From Metabacillus sediminilitoris (GTDB lineage Bacteria > Bacillota > Bacilli > Bacillales > Bacillaceae): a stretch of 64,000 nt of DNA. Shown here piece by piece: positions 18,284-27,484 of the stretch. The stretch spans positions 4,225,501-4,289,500 of the forward strand of contig NZ_CP046266.1 of NCBI RefSeq assembly GCF_009720625.1. The letters run 5' to 3'. The position numbers and the translations under genes are program-made. How positions within the stretch are numbered: the stretch's first letter is position 1; each line of letters begins with the position of its first letter. The notes under the pieces are model-generated. The model was not told the origin of the DNA and did no database searches. It was given only the letters and a program-made list of their open reading frames with translations.

Positions 18284-19468
18284 TTACTTACTTGTTGAAT
18301 ATGCAGGGATATAAAGGATTTGTCCTTCATACACATCTTGATCTGCATTAAAATTATTAACACGAAGAATTTGTTGCACCGAAATATCATACCGTTCACT
18401 GATTAGTTCAATCGTTTCTCCTTGTTGGACAATACACATTTTTAACCGAGAGAAATCCTCTTCTCCATCGCGGGCAAAAAGACTTGTTAAATAATGTGCA
18501 TCTTTCTCATTATGATCTTCTCTGACAACCTCTTTATCTTTTGCTTCTTGTGGATTAGTACTCTCAAGCTCTTCGGATTTCGAGAAGAATGAATAATGTA
18601 CTTCCTGAGGCTGAGGGTCTTCTGTCATTTGTTCTTCTTTTCTAACCTCAACTATAAACGGTTCATATAGTTCTTCTTGCTGTTTTTCATTCACTACAAC
18701 TTCTTCTTTATTTATTTCTTGATTTACTTCTTGATTTACTTCATTACTTTCATTCGTCACTTCAACTTTCTCTTCTTGAGCAGGTTCAATTATTTCTTCA
18801 ACTGAGTTTTCTTCTGCACGAATATCTTGCTCTATCTTAGAAGCATCAGTTGATAATTTGTCCACGTCTTCTTCAGACTGCTCTTGATAAAAAGAAGAGA
18901 AAGGATTTGTCGAGTTCTGCTGAAATTGAAATGTTTGTTCTTTTTCTTCATCAAATGATTGTTGCTGCGGAGCCCTGTAAAGTGCTTCAAATGTTTCTTC
19001 CTCTTGAGTTTCTACTTCTGGTGGTGCAACTGGTTGAATTTGCTCATTTGTAATACCGCTAATTGACAAATCAGCTATTAGCTTTAAACATTTCACTTCT
19101 GGAATTTCATAATCAAACGATTCAATTGAAACATATACTTCCTCTAAATTCTCGATTCGATTATTTGGAATTGTAATATCTACTGGAAAACGGTGATTTA
19201 TCTCACTAACACCATCTTCACGCGTTGTCACTTCATTTACATACCGTACATTTGCATATTCAAATTGATCCTGCACATCCGCAATGGTATCTATTTTGTA
19301 TTCACCTGTAAGTAAAAGTGCACCTCGAATTGAAATATACTGTTCATGCTCATGAATTGAGATATCAGGATCTAAAGAAATGGATAAAAGTTCAGATACT
19401 TCCTGTCCTTTTTGAAACCAAACCGATTCTTCAACAGAAAAGCGTAATTGTTGTTGTTCCTGAGACAA
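18284..19468 (-). CDS. spoVID: SpoVID, spore coat morphogenetic protein with LysM domain
   Basis: Mother-cell morphogen required for encasement of the spore by the coat; it interacts with SpoIVA and SafA. The N-terminal SpoVID domain (LRFSVEESVWFQKGQEVSE, to about residue 150) is followed by a long Glu/Gln-rich low-complexity linker. A C-terminal LysM domain (about residues 344-390, QQGETIELISERYDIS) closes the protein. The start is TTG at 19468 with AAAGGAGGAAA 4-7 nt upstream; the longer reading begins inside that site. The linker contains a short tandem DNA repeat. A predicted sigma-E promoter lies about 50 bp upstream. Confidence 0.93.
   Translation of the reverse strand: MSQEQQQLRFSVEESVWFQKGQEVSELLSISLDPDISIHEHEQYISIRGALLLTGEYKIDTIADVQDQFEYANVRYVNEVTTREDGVSEINHRFPVDITIPNNRIENLEEVYVSIESFDYEIPEVKCLKLIADLSISGITNEQIQPVAPPEVETQEEETFEALYRAPQQQSFDEEKEQTFQFQQNSTNPFSSFYQEQSEEDVDKLSTDASKIEQDIRAEENSVEEIIEPAQEEKVEVTNESNEVNQEVNQEINKEEVVVNEKQQEELYEPFIVEVRKEEQMTEDPQPQEVHYSFFSKSEELESTNPQEAKDKEVVREDHNEKDAHYLTSLFARDGEEDFSRLKMCIVQQGETIELISERYDISVQQILRVNNFNADQDVYEGQILYIPAYSTSK
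18714..18745. repeat. Short tandem repeat inside the spoVID linker
   Basis: The 12-bp unit TTGATTTACTTC occurs about two and a half times, encoding the repeated EVNQ/EINK residues in the acidic linker. In-frame unit changes would alter linker length without breaking the gene. Confidence 0.75.
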
Positions 19469-19515
19469 AATATTTCCTCCTTTCAAATAGCCTAATAAAT
19501 TACTATGACATTACA

Positions 19516-19544
19516 GATGTATGAAGGAATCCTTGGAATTATGA
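19516..19544 (-). promoter_or_regulatory. Predicted sigma-E promoter of spoVID
   Basis: Minus strand TCATAAT (19538-19544), 14 bp, CATACATC (19516-19523), matching the sigma-E consensus at 6 of 7 and 7 of 8 positions. It lies about 48 bp upstream of the TTG start, consistent with mother-cell expression. Confidence 0.72.
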
Positions 19545-19674
19545 TTGATATTTTGTTGCTGGCCTAATTAATTGTACATTTTCCTTACTTTCACACAGGA
19601 TTTAACTATCTGTTTCTGACTAAAACGTTTGTTCATTTATTTTTACTATACATAATTAAAATGTATTCCAAAAA

Positions 19675-19713
19675 TACAAAAAATGCCTAACACTCTCATT
19701 GTGTTAGGCATTT
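19675..19713 (-). terminator. Terminator of the hem operon
   Basis: Thirteen-bp perfect stem AAATGCCTAACAC (19681-19693) with GTGTTAGGCATTT (19701-19713), followed by T-rich sequence on the minus strand just after hemL. Confidence 0.93.
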
Positions 19714-19721
19714 TCCAACTA

Positions 19722-21008
19722 TTATTTCAACGCAGCAAACGCTTTTCGAGCTGCCTCAATTGTAAAATCAATGTCCTCATCAGTATGTGCAGTTGATAAG
19801 AACAACCCTTCAAATTGTGATGGAGGCAAGAAAACCCCTTCATTTGCCATACTTCTATAGTAACTCGCAAAATATTCAAGATTTGAAGTTTTTGCTTTTT
19901 CATAGTTTATGACAGATTCATTTGTAAAGAAGAATCCTATCATCGAACCAGCTCTGTTAATGGTATGTGGGATTTCAAATTCATTCGCAGCGTTTGATAA
20001 ACCTTCTTCAAGACGATCTGCCTTGCGTCTGAATTCTTTATAAGAATCTCTTGTTAGCAGCTTTAACGTTTCATATCCAGCAGTCATTGCCAGCGGGTTA
20101 CCTGATAATGTTCCTGCTTGATAAATTGGTCCGCTTGGAGCTATTTGTTGCATAATTTCTGCTTTACCACCGTAAGCACCTACAGGAAGTCCGCCACCGA
20201 TTACTTTACCTAAGCATGTTAGATCTGGAGTCACACCAAAGTATTCTTGGGCACAACCGTAGTCAACACGGAAACCAGTCATAACCTCATCAAAGATAAG
20301 AAGGGCACCGTACTTCTCTGTTACTTCACGCAAGCCCTCTAAAAAGCCTGGCTGTGGTGGGACAACACCCATATTTCCAGCAACCGGCTCAACAATAACA
20401 CCTGCTATATCCTCACCAAATTGCTCAAATGCATAACGAATGCTTTCAAGATCATTATAAGGGACTGTAATCGTATTTTTAGCTATCCCTTCTGGAACAC
20501 CGGGGCTATCAGGTAATCCTAACGTTGCCACACCTGAACCTGCTTTAATTAATAAAGAGTCTCCATGTCCATGGTAACAGCCCTCAAATTTCACGATCTT
20601 ATTACGGCCAGTATACCCGCGCGCCAATCGCAACGCACTCATTGTCGCTTCTGTACCTGAATTTACCATACGGACGATCTCAATTGATGGCACACGCTCA
20701 ATGACAAGCTTTGCTAATTCATTTTCAATGACCGTTGGAGCGCCAAAGCTTGTCCCCGATTCAACAACTTTTTTTAGAGCTTCAACGATTGAATCATGTG
20801 AATGTCCATGAATGAGCGGCCCCCACGATAAGACATAATCGATATATTCATTACCATCAATATCGTAAATTTTAGAGCCTTTCCCATGATCCATTACGAT
20901 TGGGTTCATGCCGACAGATTTAAATGCACGAACAGGACTATTTACGCCTCCTGGCATTAACGACTGCGCTTCTTTAAATGCTTTCTCACTATTTACATAG
21001 CTTCTCAT
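19722..21008 (-). CDS. hemL: Glutamate-1-semialdehyde 2,1-aminomutase
   Basis: PLP enzyme converting glutamate-1-semialdehyde to 5-aminolevulinate, the second step of the C5 haem pathway. Class III aminotransferase signatures are present: [12 protein letters not shown] and the PLP-lysine motif [16 protein letters not shown] near residue 267. The N-terminal [13 protein letters not shown] is also typical. The 428 residues match the family. Last gene of hemAXCDBL, followed by a strong terminator. Confidence 0.98.
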   Translation of the reverse strand: MRSYVNSEKAFKEAQSLMPGGVNSPVRAFKSVGMNPIVMDHGKGSKIYDIDGNEYIDYVLSWGPLIHGHSHDSIVEALKKVVESGTSFGAPTVIENELAKLVIERVPSIEIVRMVNSGTEATMSALRLARGYTGRNKIVKFEGCYHGHGDSLLIKAGSGVATLGLPDSPGVPEGIAKNTITVPYNDLESIRYAFEQFGEDIAGVIVEPVAGNMGVVPPQPGFLEGLREVTEKYGALLIFDEVMTGFRVDYGCAQEYFGVTPDLTCLGKVIGGGLPVGAYGGKAEIMQQIAPSGPIYQAGTLSGNPLAMTAGYETLKLLTRDSYKEFRRKADRLEEGLSNAANEFEIPHTINRAGSMIGFFFTNESVINYEKAKTSNLEYFASYYRSMANEGVFLPPSQFEGLFLSTAHTDEDIDFTIEAARKAFAALK

Positions 21009-21046
21009 TCTCTTTCCCCTTCCTCACATTCGTTATGATTTTAAGA

Positions 21047-22033
21047 CTATTGTTCATCTTTTAACCAGCGTGCAGCATCTTTAGCGAAGTATGTTAAGAT
21101 GATATCTGCGCCAGCTCGTTTCATACTAACTAGCATTTCCATCACAATGGCCTTTTCATCTACCCAGCCATTTGCAGCAGCTGCTTTGATCATTGCATAT
21201 TCTCCACTTACATTATAAGCAACAATTGGTACATTAAACTGATTTTTCACATCACGCATGATGTCCAAATAAGATAATGCAGGTTTCACAATAATAAAAT
21301 CTGCTCCTTCATCAAGGTCAGATTGTGCTTCTCGTAATGCTTCCTCGCGATTAGCCGGATCCATTTGGTAGGTTTTTCGATCACCAAATTGAGGTGTACT
21401 TTGTGCAGCATCCCGAAATGGACCGTAAAATGCACTTGCATATTTAACGGCATAGGACATAATCGGAATATGTTCAAAGCCAGCTTCGTCCAACCCTTGG
21501 CGTATCGCTGTCACAAATCCGTCCATCATATTAGAAGGTGCTATAATATCTGCCCCAGCTTTTGCTTGGCTTACTGCAGTTTTAGCTAATAACTCAAGTG
21601 AAGGGTCATTAAGTATTTTTCCATATTCAACAATTCCACAATGACCGTGGTCTGTATATTCACATAAGCATGTATCGGCAATGACTAAGAGATCTGGGAA
21701 AGCTTCTTTTACTTGTCTAGTTGCTCTTTGAACAATGCCATGATCATGAAAAGCACCTGTTCCAACTTCATCTTTATCCTCTTGATTTGGAACACCGAAT
21801 AAGATTACTGACTTGATACCTAAAGATACAACTTCTTCAACTTCCTTATTTAATAAATCTAATGAAAATTGAAAAACTCCTGGCATTGATGAAACTTCGT
21901 TCTTTGTATTTTCTCCTTCCACAATGAATATTGGATAGATAAAATCCTCTACTCGTATATGGTTCTCGCGGAGCATTGCTCGCATATTTGCACTGCTGCG
22001 TAAGCGACGATGTCTATCAAATTGAATATCCAC
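21047..22033 (-). CDS. hemB: Delta-aminolevulinic acid dehydratase (porphobilinogen synthase)
   Basis: Condenses two 5-aminolevulinates to porphobilinogen. The zinc cysteine motif [14 protein letters not shown] is intact, and the Schiff-base lysines lie in [18 protein letters not shown] and [15 protein letters not shown]. At 328 residues it is of usual size. It lies between hemD and hemL with short gaps, consistent with one hem operon. Confidence 0.98.
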   Translation of the reverse strand: MDIQFDRHRRLRSSANMRAMLRENHIRVEDFIYPIFIVEGENTKNEVSSMPGVFQFSLDLLNKEVEEVVSLGIKSVILFGVPNQEDKDEVGTGAFHDHGIVQRATRQVKEAFPDLLVIADTCLCEYTDHGHCGIVEYGKILNDPSLELLAKTAVSQAKAGADIIAPSNMMDGFVTAIRQGLDEAGFEHIPIMSYAVKYASAFYGPFRDAAQSTPQFGDRKTYQMDPANREEALREAQSDLDEGADFIIVKPALSYLDIMRDVKNQFNVPIVAYNVSGEYAMIKAAAANGWVDEKAIVMEMLVSMKRAGADIILTYFAKDAARWLKDEQ

Positions 22034-22046
22034 TGAAATATCCTCC

Positions 22047-22832
22047 TCATTTAATCAATTCGGTCATAAGCTTTACCATATCTTCAATCGTATAGGAAGC
22101 TGGTATGAAACCCTTGAAACCGTATTCCAATAATGTTTTATTTGTGATGGGTCCTATACAAATAAAGGTTACATTTTGTAAACTCTCTCGTAATTCCTCA
22201 GAATTAAGAATTTTCATAAAGCTGTCAACTGTTGAAGAGCTTGTAAAAGTAATAAAATCAAGTTGCTTTTGAAGTACATAGTTTCTTAGTTTTTCAGCTT
22301 CATCTAAATTATGTATTGTTTCATATACCACTAAATCCGTTACGTCGTACCCACAGTTTTTTAATCCAGTAACAAGTGCCGGCCGTGCAAGATTTCCACG
22401 TATAACTAAGATTCTCGATTTTGCTGGAAGGTGTTCTGAAATACTTTCTGTTAATTTTTCAGCAACATATTCCTCAGGAATAATCGAAACGGTTACCCCA
22501 ATCGTTTGCATTTGCTTACTCGTTTTCCTACCAACGGAAGCTGCAATTAAATGATCAAGTGATGAATAAGGAATCCTCCATAAATCTAGGTACTCTTTAA
22601 AAAAAGTAACGCCATTTGCGCTAGTAAATACGATGCAATCGTAGTTTTTTATATTTTCTAGAGCACCTTGAATTTCTTGGCAATTAGTATTATTTGCTTT
22701 GATTTCCAATAGTGGTGCAGTGATGGGGATTCCACCTGCTTTTTCTATTCTGTCTACAAACTCTTTGGCTTGCTGCTTAGCCCTTGTGATTAAAACCCGC
22801 TTCCCTTTTAAAGGACTTTCTACAGTTTCCAT
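22047..22832 (-). CDS. hemD: Uroporphyrinogen-III synthase
   Basis: Closes hydroxymethylbilane with inversion of ring D to give uroporphyrinogen III. The sequence is divergent, as usual for HemD, but typical fragments are visible: [16 protein letters not shown] at the N-terminus, [14 protein letters not shown], and [14 protein letters not shown] in the second half. It is 261 residues long and starts in a one-base overlap with the hemC stop. Operon position supports the call. Confidence 0.95.
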   Translation of the reverse strand: METVESPLKGKRVLITRAKQQAKEFVDRIEKAGGIPITAPLLEIKANNTNCQEIQGALENIKNYDCIVFTSANGVTFFKEYLDLWRIPYSSLDHLIAASVGRKTSKQMQTIGVTVSIIPEEYVAEKLTESISEHLPAKSRILVIRGNLARPALVTGLKNCGYDVTDLVVYETIHNLDEAEKLRNYVLQKQLDFITFTSSSTVDSFMKILNSEELRESLQNVTFICIGPITNKTLLEYGFKGFIPASYTIEDMVKLMTELIK

Positions 22833-23764
22833 TAAGAATCTAACTCCGCTTTCACCCTGTCGATTAGTGACTTTGCTCCTTGCTCAGTTAATATTGTTGA
22901 AACGTCTTCACCTAATACGATTGGGTCTTTTCCAGTAAGTTGCTGTTTATATATTTCTGTTCCATCTGGTGAAGCAATTAAGCCTGTAAAAGTGATTTCT
23001 TTATGTTCATTGACTTTTGCAAAACCAGCAATAGGCACTTGGCAGCCACCCTCCATTTTAGTTAGGAACGTTCGCTCTGCTGTTACTGCCATTTGTGTTG
23101 CAGCATCAGTAAATTTTGCTAATAGGTCAAGTAACTCCTGATCATCTTCACGGCACTCGATTGCTAATGCACCCTGTCCAACAGCAGGCAGACATATTTC
23201 AGGCTCCAAAAATTCCGTAACAACATCTTTGCTCCAACCCATTCTCGATAAGCCTGCAGCAGCTAAAATAATGGCATCATAATCTTCTGTTTTCAGCTTT
23301 TCCAGTCGAGTGTCAATATTACCTCTAATCCATTTGATTTCAATGTCTTGTCGCTCAATTAACAGCTGTGCACTTCTTCTTAAGCTGCTAGTACCGATGA
23401 CAGCACCTTTTGGTAGCTCAGAAAGCTTTTTATGATCCTTTGAGATTAACACATCCCGATAGTCTTCACGTTTAGGGACACAGCCGATCGTCAAGCCATC
23501 CGGAAGGACTCCAGGCATATCCTTCATACTATGGACAGCCATGTCAATTTCGCCATCAAGCATAGCCTGTTCGATCTCCTTAACGAAAAGGCCCTTTCCA
23601 CCAACTTTTGATAAGGTTACATCTAAAATACGATCACCCTTTGTTACAATTTCCTTTATCTCAAATTCATATGGTAAACCAAATGATTTTAGTTGGTCGA
23701 TTACCCAGTTCGTTTGTGTTAACGCAAGTTTACTACGTCTTGAACCTACAATAATTTTTCGCAT
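22832..23764 (-). CDS. hemC: Porphobilinogen deaminase (hydroxymethylbilane synthase)
   Basis: Polymerises four porphobilinogens on a dipyrromethane cofactor. The cofactor cysteine is C241 in [12 protein letters not shown]. The N-terminal [11 protein letters not shown] and the acidic active-site region [11 protein letters not shown] are intact. At 310 residues it has normal length. It overlaps hemD by one base and follows hemX. Confidence 0.98.
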   Translation of the reverse strand: MRKIIVGSRRSKLALTQTNWVIDQLKSFGLPYEFEIKEIVTKGDRILDVTLSKVGGKGLFVKEIEQAMLDGEIDMAVHSMKDMPGVLPDGLTIGCVPKREDYRDVLISKDHKKLSELPKGAVIGTSSLRRSAQLLIERQDIEIKWIRGNIDTRLEKLKTEDYDAIILAAAGLSRMGWSKDVVTEFLEPEICLPAVGQGALAIECREDDQELLDLLAKFTDAATQMAVTAERTFLTKMEGGCQVPIAGFAKVNEHKEITFTGLIASPDGTEIYKQQLTGKDPIVLGEDVSTILTEQGAKSLIDRVKAELDS

Positions 23765-23795
23765 GTTATCCTCCTACTACCACTAAAAGATGTAA

Positions 23796-24626
23796 TCATG
23801 AACCCCAAAAATGAAATCTTGACAAGCTGCCAAACAAGAAAAAATTAATTAATAATACGAGAAATGACGCAATATTTAATAAAGCGACTGATTTACCTTG
23901 CCATTCTTTAACAATTCTCATATATAAATATATGCTGTAAACAAGCATGACCATAATAGAACCAAAAACCTTTGTATCATACCAGAAAAATGTATCTAGC
24001 TTTATGTATGCCCAAATACTACCCAAAATAAGGCTTAATAGAAGCATTGGTACACCAATCACATTTAAAACATATGACATATGATCAAGTTTAGATAGGT
24101 CCTCAATTCGTAAAAGCCGTTTTCCCCATTTTTTCTTTTTTAATAGATTGTATTGGAACGTATAAAGAATAGAAAAAACAAATGATAGTGAAAAAGCTCC
24201 ATATGAAAGGATGGCCATTGTAATATGAATCAATAACAGTTCTGAAACAAGCTGACTTGAAACCGCTGCTGAAACATATTGAGTTGGTGCAAATGTATGT
24301 AATGACATCATGATAAAGCCAATCACATTTGTGAAAAAGATAATAAATTCTGCCCGCAAGAATTTATTTAAAACAACAGATAAGGTTACTAATACCCATG
24401 TGTAAAAATATAATCCTTCAAAAACATTTAAGACAGGGAATCTGCCTGTTTGGAACATACGAGCAAATAAAAAAATTGTTTGTAAAAGCCAAACAATAGA
24501 AAGCAACCAGAAGGCAGCTCGTTTCGCCTTCCGGTTGATATGAAGAAAATCTATAAAATATAAAAGTACACATATCGCATAAAGTATAATTGCTACTTCA
24601 TTGATTCTCGTTAAACTCATTTCCAT
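23796..24626 (-). CDS. hemX: HemX, CcsA-type membrane protein of the hem operon
   Basis: Polytopic membrane protein of the cytochrome c assembly (CcsA/HemX) family. In B. subtilis, HemX lowers the level of HemA protein. The 276 residues include about eight hydrophobic helices and the motif LHTFAPTQYVSAAVSS. It lies between hemA and hemC, 19 nt after hemA. Two ATG codons (MEMS) give alternative starts one codon apart. Confidence 0.94.
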   Translation of the reverse strand: MEMSLTRINEVAIILYAICVLLYFIDFLHINRKAKRAAFWLLSIVWLLQTIFLFARMFQTGRFPVLNVFEGLYFYTWVLVTLSVVLNKFLRAEFIIFFTNVIGFIMMSLHTFAPTQYVSAAVSSQLVSELLLIHITMAILSYGAFSLSFVFSILYTFQYNLLKKKKWGKRLLRIEDLSKLDHMSYVLNVIGVPMLLLSLILGSIWAYIKLDTFFWYDTKVFGSIMVMLVYSIYLYMRIVKEWQGKSVALLNIASFLVLLINFFLFGSLSRFHFWGS

Positions 24627-24645
24627 ATTGTTGAGGTCCTCTCAC

Positions 24646-26004
24646 TTACGATTGAAGTGAAGCACGATAATTGGAAAGTTGCTCATTTGATGTGAATGAT
24701 AGCTTTTCCGCTCTCTCTTTTTGCACTTGTTCTTCAACAGCTTTTTCAATGTTAAAGATTTTCATAAACAAATCTAAAGAATCATCAGCATTTTCTCCGG
24801 CCGAAAGCTCTTTAACTTTCAAAATAGGATCTTTTAGCAGCTGATTTATGATACTCTTCGTATGCTTGCTAAGTAACTTTCGCTCACGTTCAGTTAAATT
24901 TGGCATTTTACGTTCGATGCTCTCCATCGTCTCAGCTTGGATGTTTAATGCTTTTTGGCGAAGAGCAGATATGACTGGAACAACCCCTAGTGTATTAATC
25001 CATTGTTTAAATTGAATAATTTCAGCTTCAATCATAAGTTCTATTTTTTCAGCTGCAATTCTCCGCTCCTTCAAGTTTGCTTCAACAATTCCTTGTAAAT
25101 CATCGATATCATATAAAAATACGCTATCTAATTCAGCAAGAGATGGATCTAAATCACGAGGAACTGCAATATCGACCATAAATAATGGACGACCCTTTCT
25201 CATTTTCTCAACAAGTGACATCATTTCCTTTGTAATGACAAAGTCTTTTGAGCTTGTTGAACTTATTATGATATCCGCTTCCACTAGACCACATTGAAGC
25301 TCATTCATAGATTTAGCTTTTCCATCAAAACGATGAGCCAGCTCTTCGGCCTTTTGAAGGGTCCTATTCATAACAGTAACTTTGCCAACGCCGCTTCCTT
25401 GCAGGTTTTTAGCTGCTAGCTCGCCCATCTTTCCAGCACCTAAAATAAGAACATGCTTCGATTTTAAATCACCGAAGATTTTCTTAGCTAATTCTACAGC
25501 AGCATAGCTTACTGAAACAGCATTTGCCCCAATATCTGTTTCTGAATGAGAGCGCTTTGCTAAAGTTATAACTTGCTTAAATAATTGATTGAAGATTGTA
25601 CCAACAGTGTGGTTATCTTGTGATAGCAAAAAGCTAGAGCGTACTTGTCCTAAAATTTGCGTTTCTCCAAGAATCATCGAGTCCAATCCGCACGCAACTT
25701 TATATAAGTGCTCCATTGCACCATCTTGTTCATAAATAAATAAATAAGGTGATATCTCATCTTTTTCCAGTCCAAACCATTTTGCTAAAAACGCTTTGAT
25801 ATAATAACGTCCTGTATGAAGTTGGTCGACAACCGCATAAATCTCAGTACGATTACATGTTGACACAATCACGTTTTCAAGTATGCTTTTTTGGTCTTTT
25901 AACTGTTTCATCGCATCAGATAGCTCGTTCGGTTGAAACGAAAGCTTTTCACGAATTTCAACAGGGGCTGTTTTATAATTTAAGCCGACAACAAGTATAT
26001 GCAT
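24646..26004 (-). CDS. hemA: Glutamyl-tRNA reductase
   Basis: NADPH-dependent enzyme reducing glutamyl-tRNA-Glu to glutamate-1-semialdehyde, the committed step of haem synthesis. The catalytic cysteine is C50 in [12 protein letters not shown]. The NADPH-binding segment [16 protein letters not shown] is near residue 185, and a C-terminal dimerisation helix is present. At 452 residues it is typical. AAAGGGGAAA precedes the ATG. First gene of hemAXCDBL, with a PerR-like site over its promoter. Confidence 0.98.
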   Translation of the reverse strand: MHILVVGLNYKTAPVEIREKLSFQPNELSDAMKQLKDQKSILENVIVSTCNRTEIYAVVDQLHTGRYYIKAFLAKWFGLEKDEISPYLFIYEQDGAMEHLYKVACGLDSMILGETQILGQVRSSFLLSQDNHTVGTIFNQLFKQVITLAKRSHSETDIGANAVSVSYAAVELAKKIFGDLKSKHVLILGAGKMGELAAKNLQGSGVGKVTVMNRTLQKAEELAHRFDGKAKSMNELQCGLVEADIIISSTSSKDFVITKEMMSLVEKMRKGRPLFMVDIAVPRDLDPSLAELDSVFLYDIDDLQGIVEANLKERRIAAEKIELMIEAEIIQFKQWINTLGVVPVISALRQKALNIQAETMESIERKMPNLTERERKLLSKHTKSIINQLLKDPILKVKELSAGENADDSLDLFMKIFNIEKAVEEQVQKERAEKLSFTSNEQLSNYRASLQS

Positions 26005-26039
26005 TTTCCCCTTTACACCCCCACATGCAAAGATCCCTT

Positions 26040-26054
26040 TTAGTAATATTATAA
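26040..26054 (-). promoter_or_regulatory. PerR-like box overlapping the hemA -10 element
   Basis: TTAGTAATATTATAA at 26040-26054 matches the Per-box consensus TTATAATNATTATAA at about 11 of 14 defined positions, with one half-site perfect. On the minus strand, TATAAT (26048-26053) preceded by TGT forms an extended -10, so a bound repressor would block it. B. subtilis hemA is a known PerR target. The -35 is weak. The transcript leader would be about 36 nt. Confidence 0.62.
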
Positions 26055-26278
26055 CACGGTCCGAAAATCATCACTTCATAAAATGTGAACAGTGATTGAA
26101 ACTCTGTGTTATGATAAATTAGATTTAATAAAGTCATTGTTGGTCTATTATACCTACAATATATGACATGATCCATCATGATATTCTCTTTGTACAATAG
26201 CAAATATTAGGCTGTTTATCAAGTGATTGGATTGCTGTGACATTTTAAATATAGTTTTTATTTTTAAGAGGTGAACAG

Positions 26279-26767
26279 ATGAAAAAAATATCGTTATTAC
26301 CCGGAATGATTTTCATAGGTATTGGTATTTATTATTCTTTCCAAAAATTAAATATTCATTTATTTGAAAATCAAAATAGTTGGCAGGTGTTCCTTATTCT
26401 TTTAGGTGCTGCCTACTTAATTAGCGGCCATTTCGACAAAGATAATTCTGCTATTTTACCAGGGATTATTTTAGCTGGTCTGGGTTTTCACTTTATATTT
26501 CTTTCGAAACTACCAAACTGGCCCGATCATCCTGCTGCTTTTCTCTTTATTTTAGCAGCAGGGTTACTATTGACTTCGATGAAAACAAAATCAGGATATG
26601 CACAAGGGTTGATGATACTTGCGATTGGCCTATTTCTACACTTTTTTCAGAAGATCATTGGATCATTAACGATGTTAAAAAGCGGTGTACATATTCTCGA
26701 AACCTATTGGCCATTCTTGTTAATTTTTATTGGCGCCTTTCTATTGTTTATGAAAAGAAAAAAATAA
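26279..26767 (+). CDS. LiaI/LiaF-like transmembrane protein, function unknown
   Basis: Plus-strand gene divergent from hemA and convergent with engB. ATG at 26279 has GAGGTGAAC upstream. The 162 residues are nearly all hydrophobic, with glycine-rich repeated helices (GMIFIGIGIYYSF, LPGIILAGLGFHF, GLMILAIGLFLHF, LLIFIGAFLLFM). This is the layout of LiaI-LiaF-like or DUF5668 membrane regions. It ends with a basic tail. A bidirectional terminator follows. A specific function cannot be read from the sequence. Confidence 0.85.
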   Translation: MKKISLLPGMIFIGIGIYYSFQKLNIHLFENQNSWQVFLILLGAAYLISGHFDKDNSAILPGIILAGLGFHFIFLSKLPNWPDHPAAFLFILAAGLLLTSMKTKSGYAQGLMILAIGLFLHFFQKIIGSLTMLKSGVHILETYWPFLLIFIGAFLLFMKRKK

Positions 26768-26805
26768 CCGCGTATGTTAACAATCTCATTTTTTTAACAG
26801 AAAAC

Positions 26806-26850
26806 GCAAAAGACTGACATAGGAAAATAACTTCCTTGTCAGTCTTTTTT
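26806..26850. terminator. Bidirectional terminator between the LiaI-like gene and engB
   Basis: AAAAGACTGACATAGGAA pairs with TTCCTTGTCAGTCTTTTTT across a short loop, with A/T runs on both sides, so it can serve both convergent genes. Confidence 0.92.
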
Positions 26851-26899
26851 ATATGATAATACGATTTTATTGATTTAAGAACCTCACGTCCATCATTTT

Positions 26900-27484
26900 T
26901 TATGATGTATAATGGTGAATGATCTTCCATGCCTCATCTTTTCCTTGTCCGGTTTCAGATGAAAATAAAACGAATGCATCAGTCTTTTCCATATTTAATT
27001 TCTCTTTTATAACTTTTACATGCTTTTGCCATTTACTTTTTGGAATTTTGTCTGCTTTTGTTGCAACAATAATCACAGGAATGCCATAATGCTTTAAAAA
27101 TCCGTACATTAACACATCATCTTGTGTTGGTGGATGACGAACATCAATTAATAAAACAACTGCCCGCAATTGTTCACGAGATGTTATATATGTCTCAATC
27201 ATTTTCCCCCAGGCTTCACGCTCTTTCTTACTTACCTTTGCATAGCCATAACCTGGTACGTCAACAAAATGCAGCTTTTCATTAATGATATAAAAATTCA
27301 ACGTTTGTGTTTTACCGGGCTTTGAAGAAGTTCTAGCAAGATTTTTCCTCGCAAGCATTTTATTAATAAATGATGACTTTCCTACATTTGAACGACCTGC
27401 TAAAGCTATCTCAGGGATATCTTCAGCAGGGTATTGATTAGGTCTAACTGCACTTATTACGATTTCTGAACTAGTTACTTTCAT
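26900..27484 (-). CDS. engB: EngB/YsxC, ribosome-biogenesis GTPase
   Basis: Essential TRAFAC GTPase involved in late 50S ribosomal subunit assembly. The G1 motif is [11 protein letters not shown] (about residues 29-39), G3 is [12 protein letters not shown] and G4 is VATKADKI. At 194 residues it matches B. subtilis YsxC. The ATG overlaps the lonA stop in ATGA, indicating coupled translation. It is the last gene of lonA-engB. Confidence 0.97.
   Translation of the reverse strand: MKVTSSEIVISAVRPNQYPAEDIPEIALAGRSNVGKSSFINKMLARKNLARTSSKPGKTQTLNFYIINEKLHFVDVPGYGYAKVSKKEREAWGKMIETYITSREQLRAVVLLIDVRHPPTQDDVLMYGFLKHYGIPVIIVATKADKIPKSKWQKHVKVIKEKLNMEKTDAFVLFSSETGQGKDEAWKIIHHYTS

Noticed and set aside
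26748..26930. A 60-codon minus-strand frame after engB
   Set aside because: It spans the bidirectional terminator and overlaps the plus-strand gene end; no ribosome binding site.
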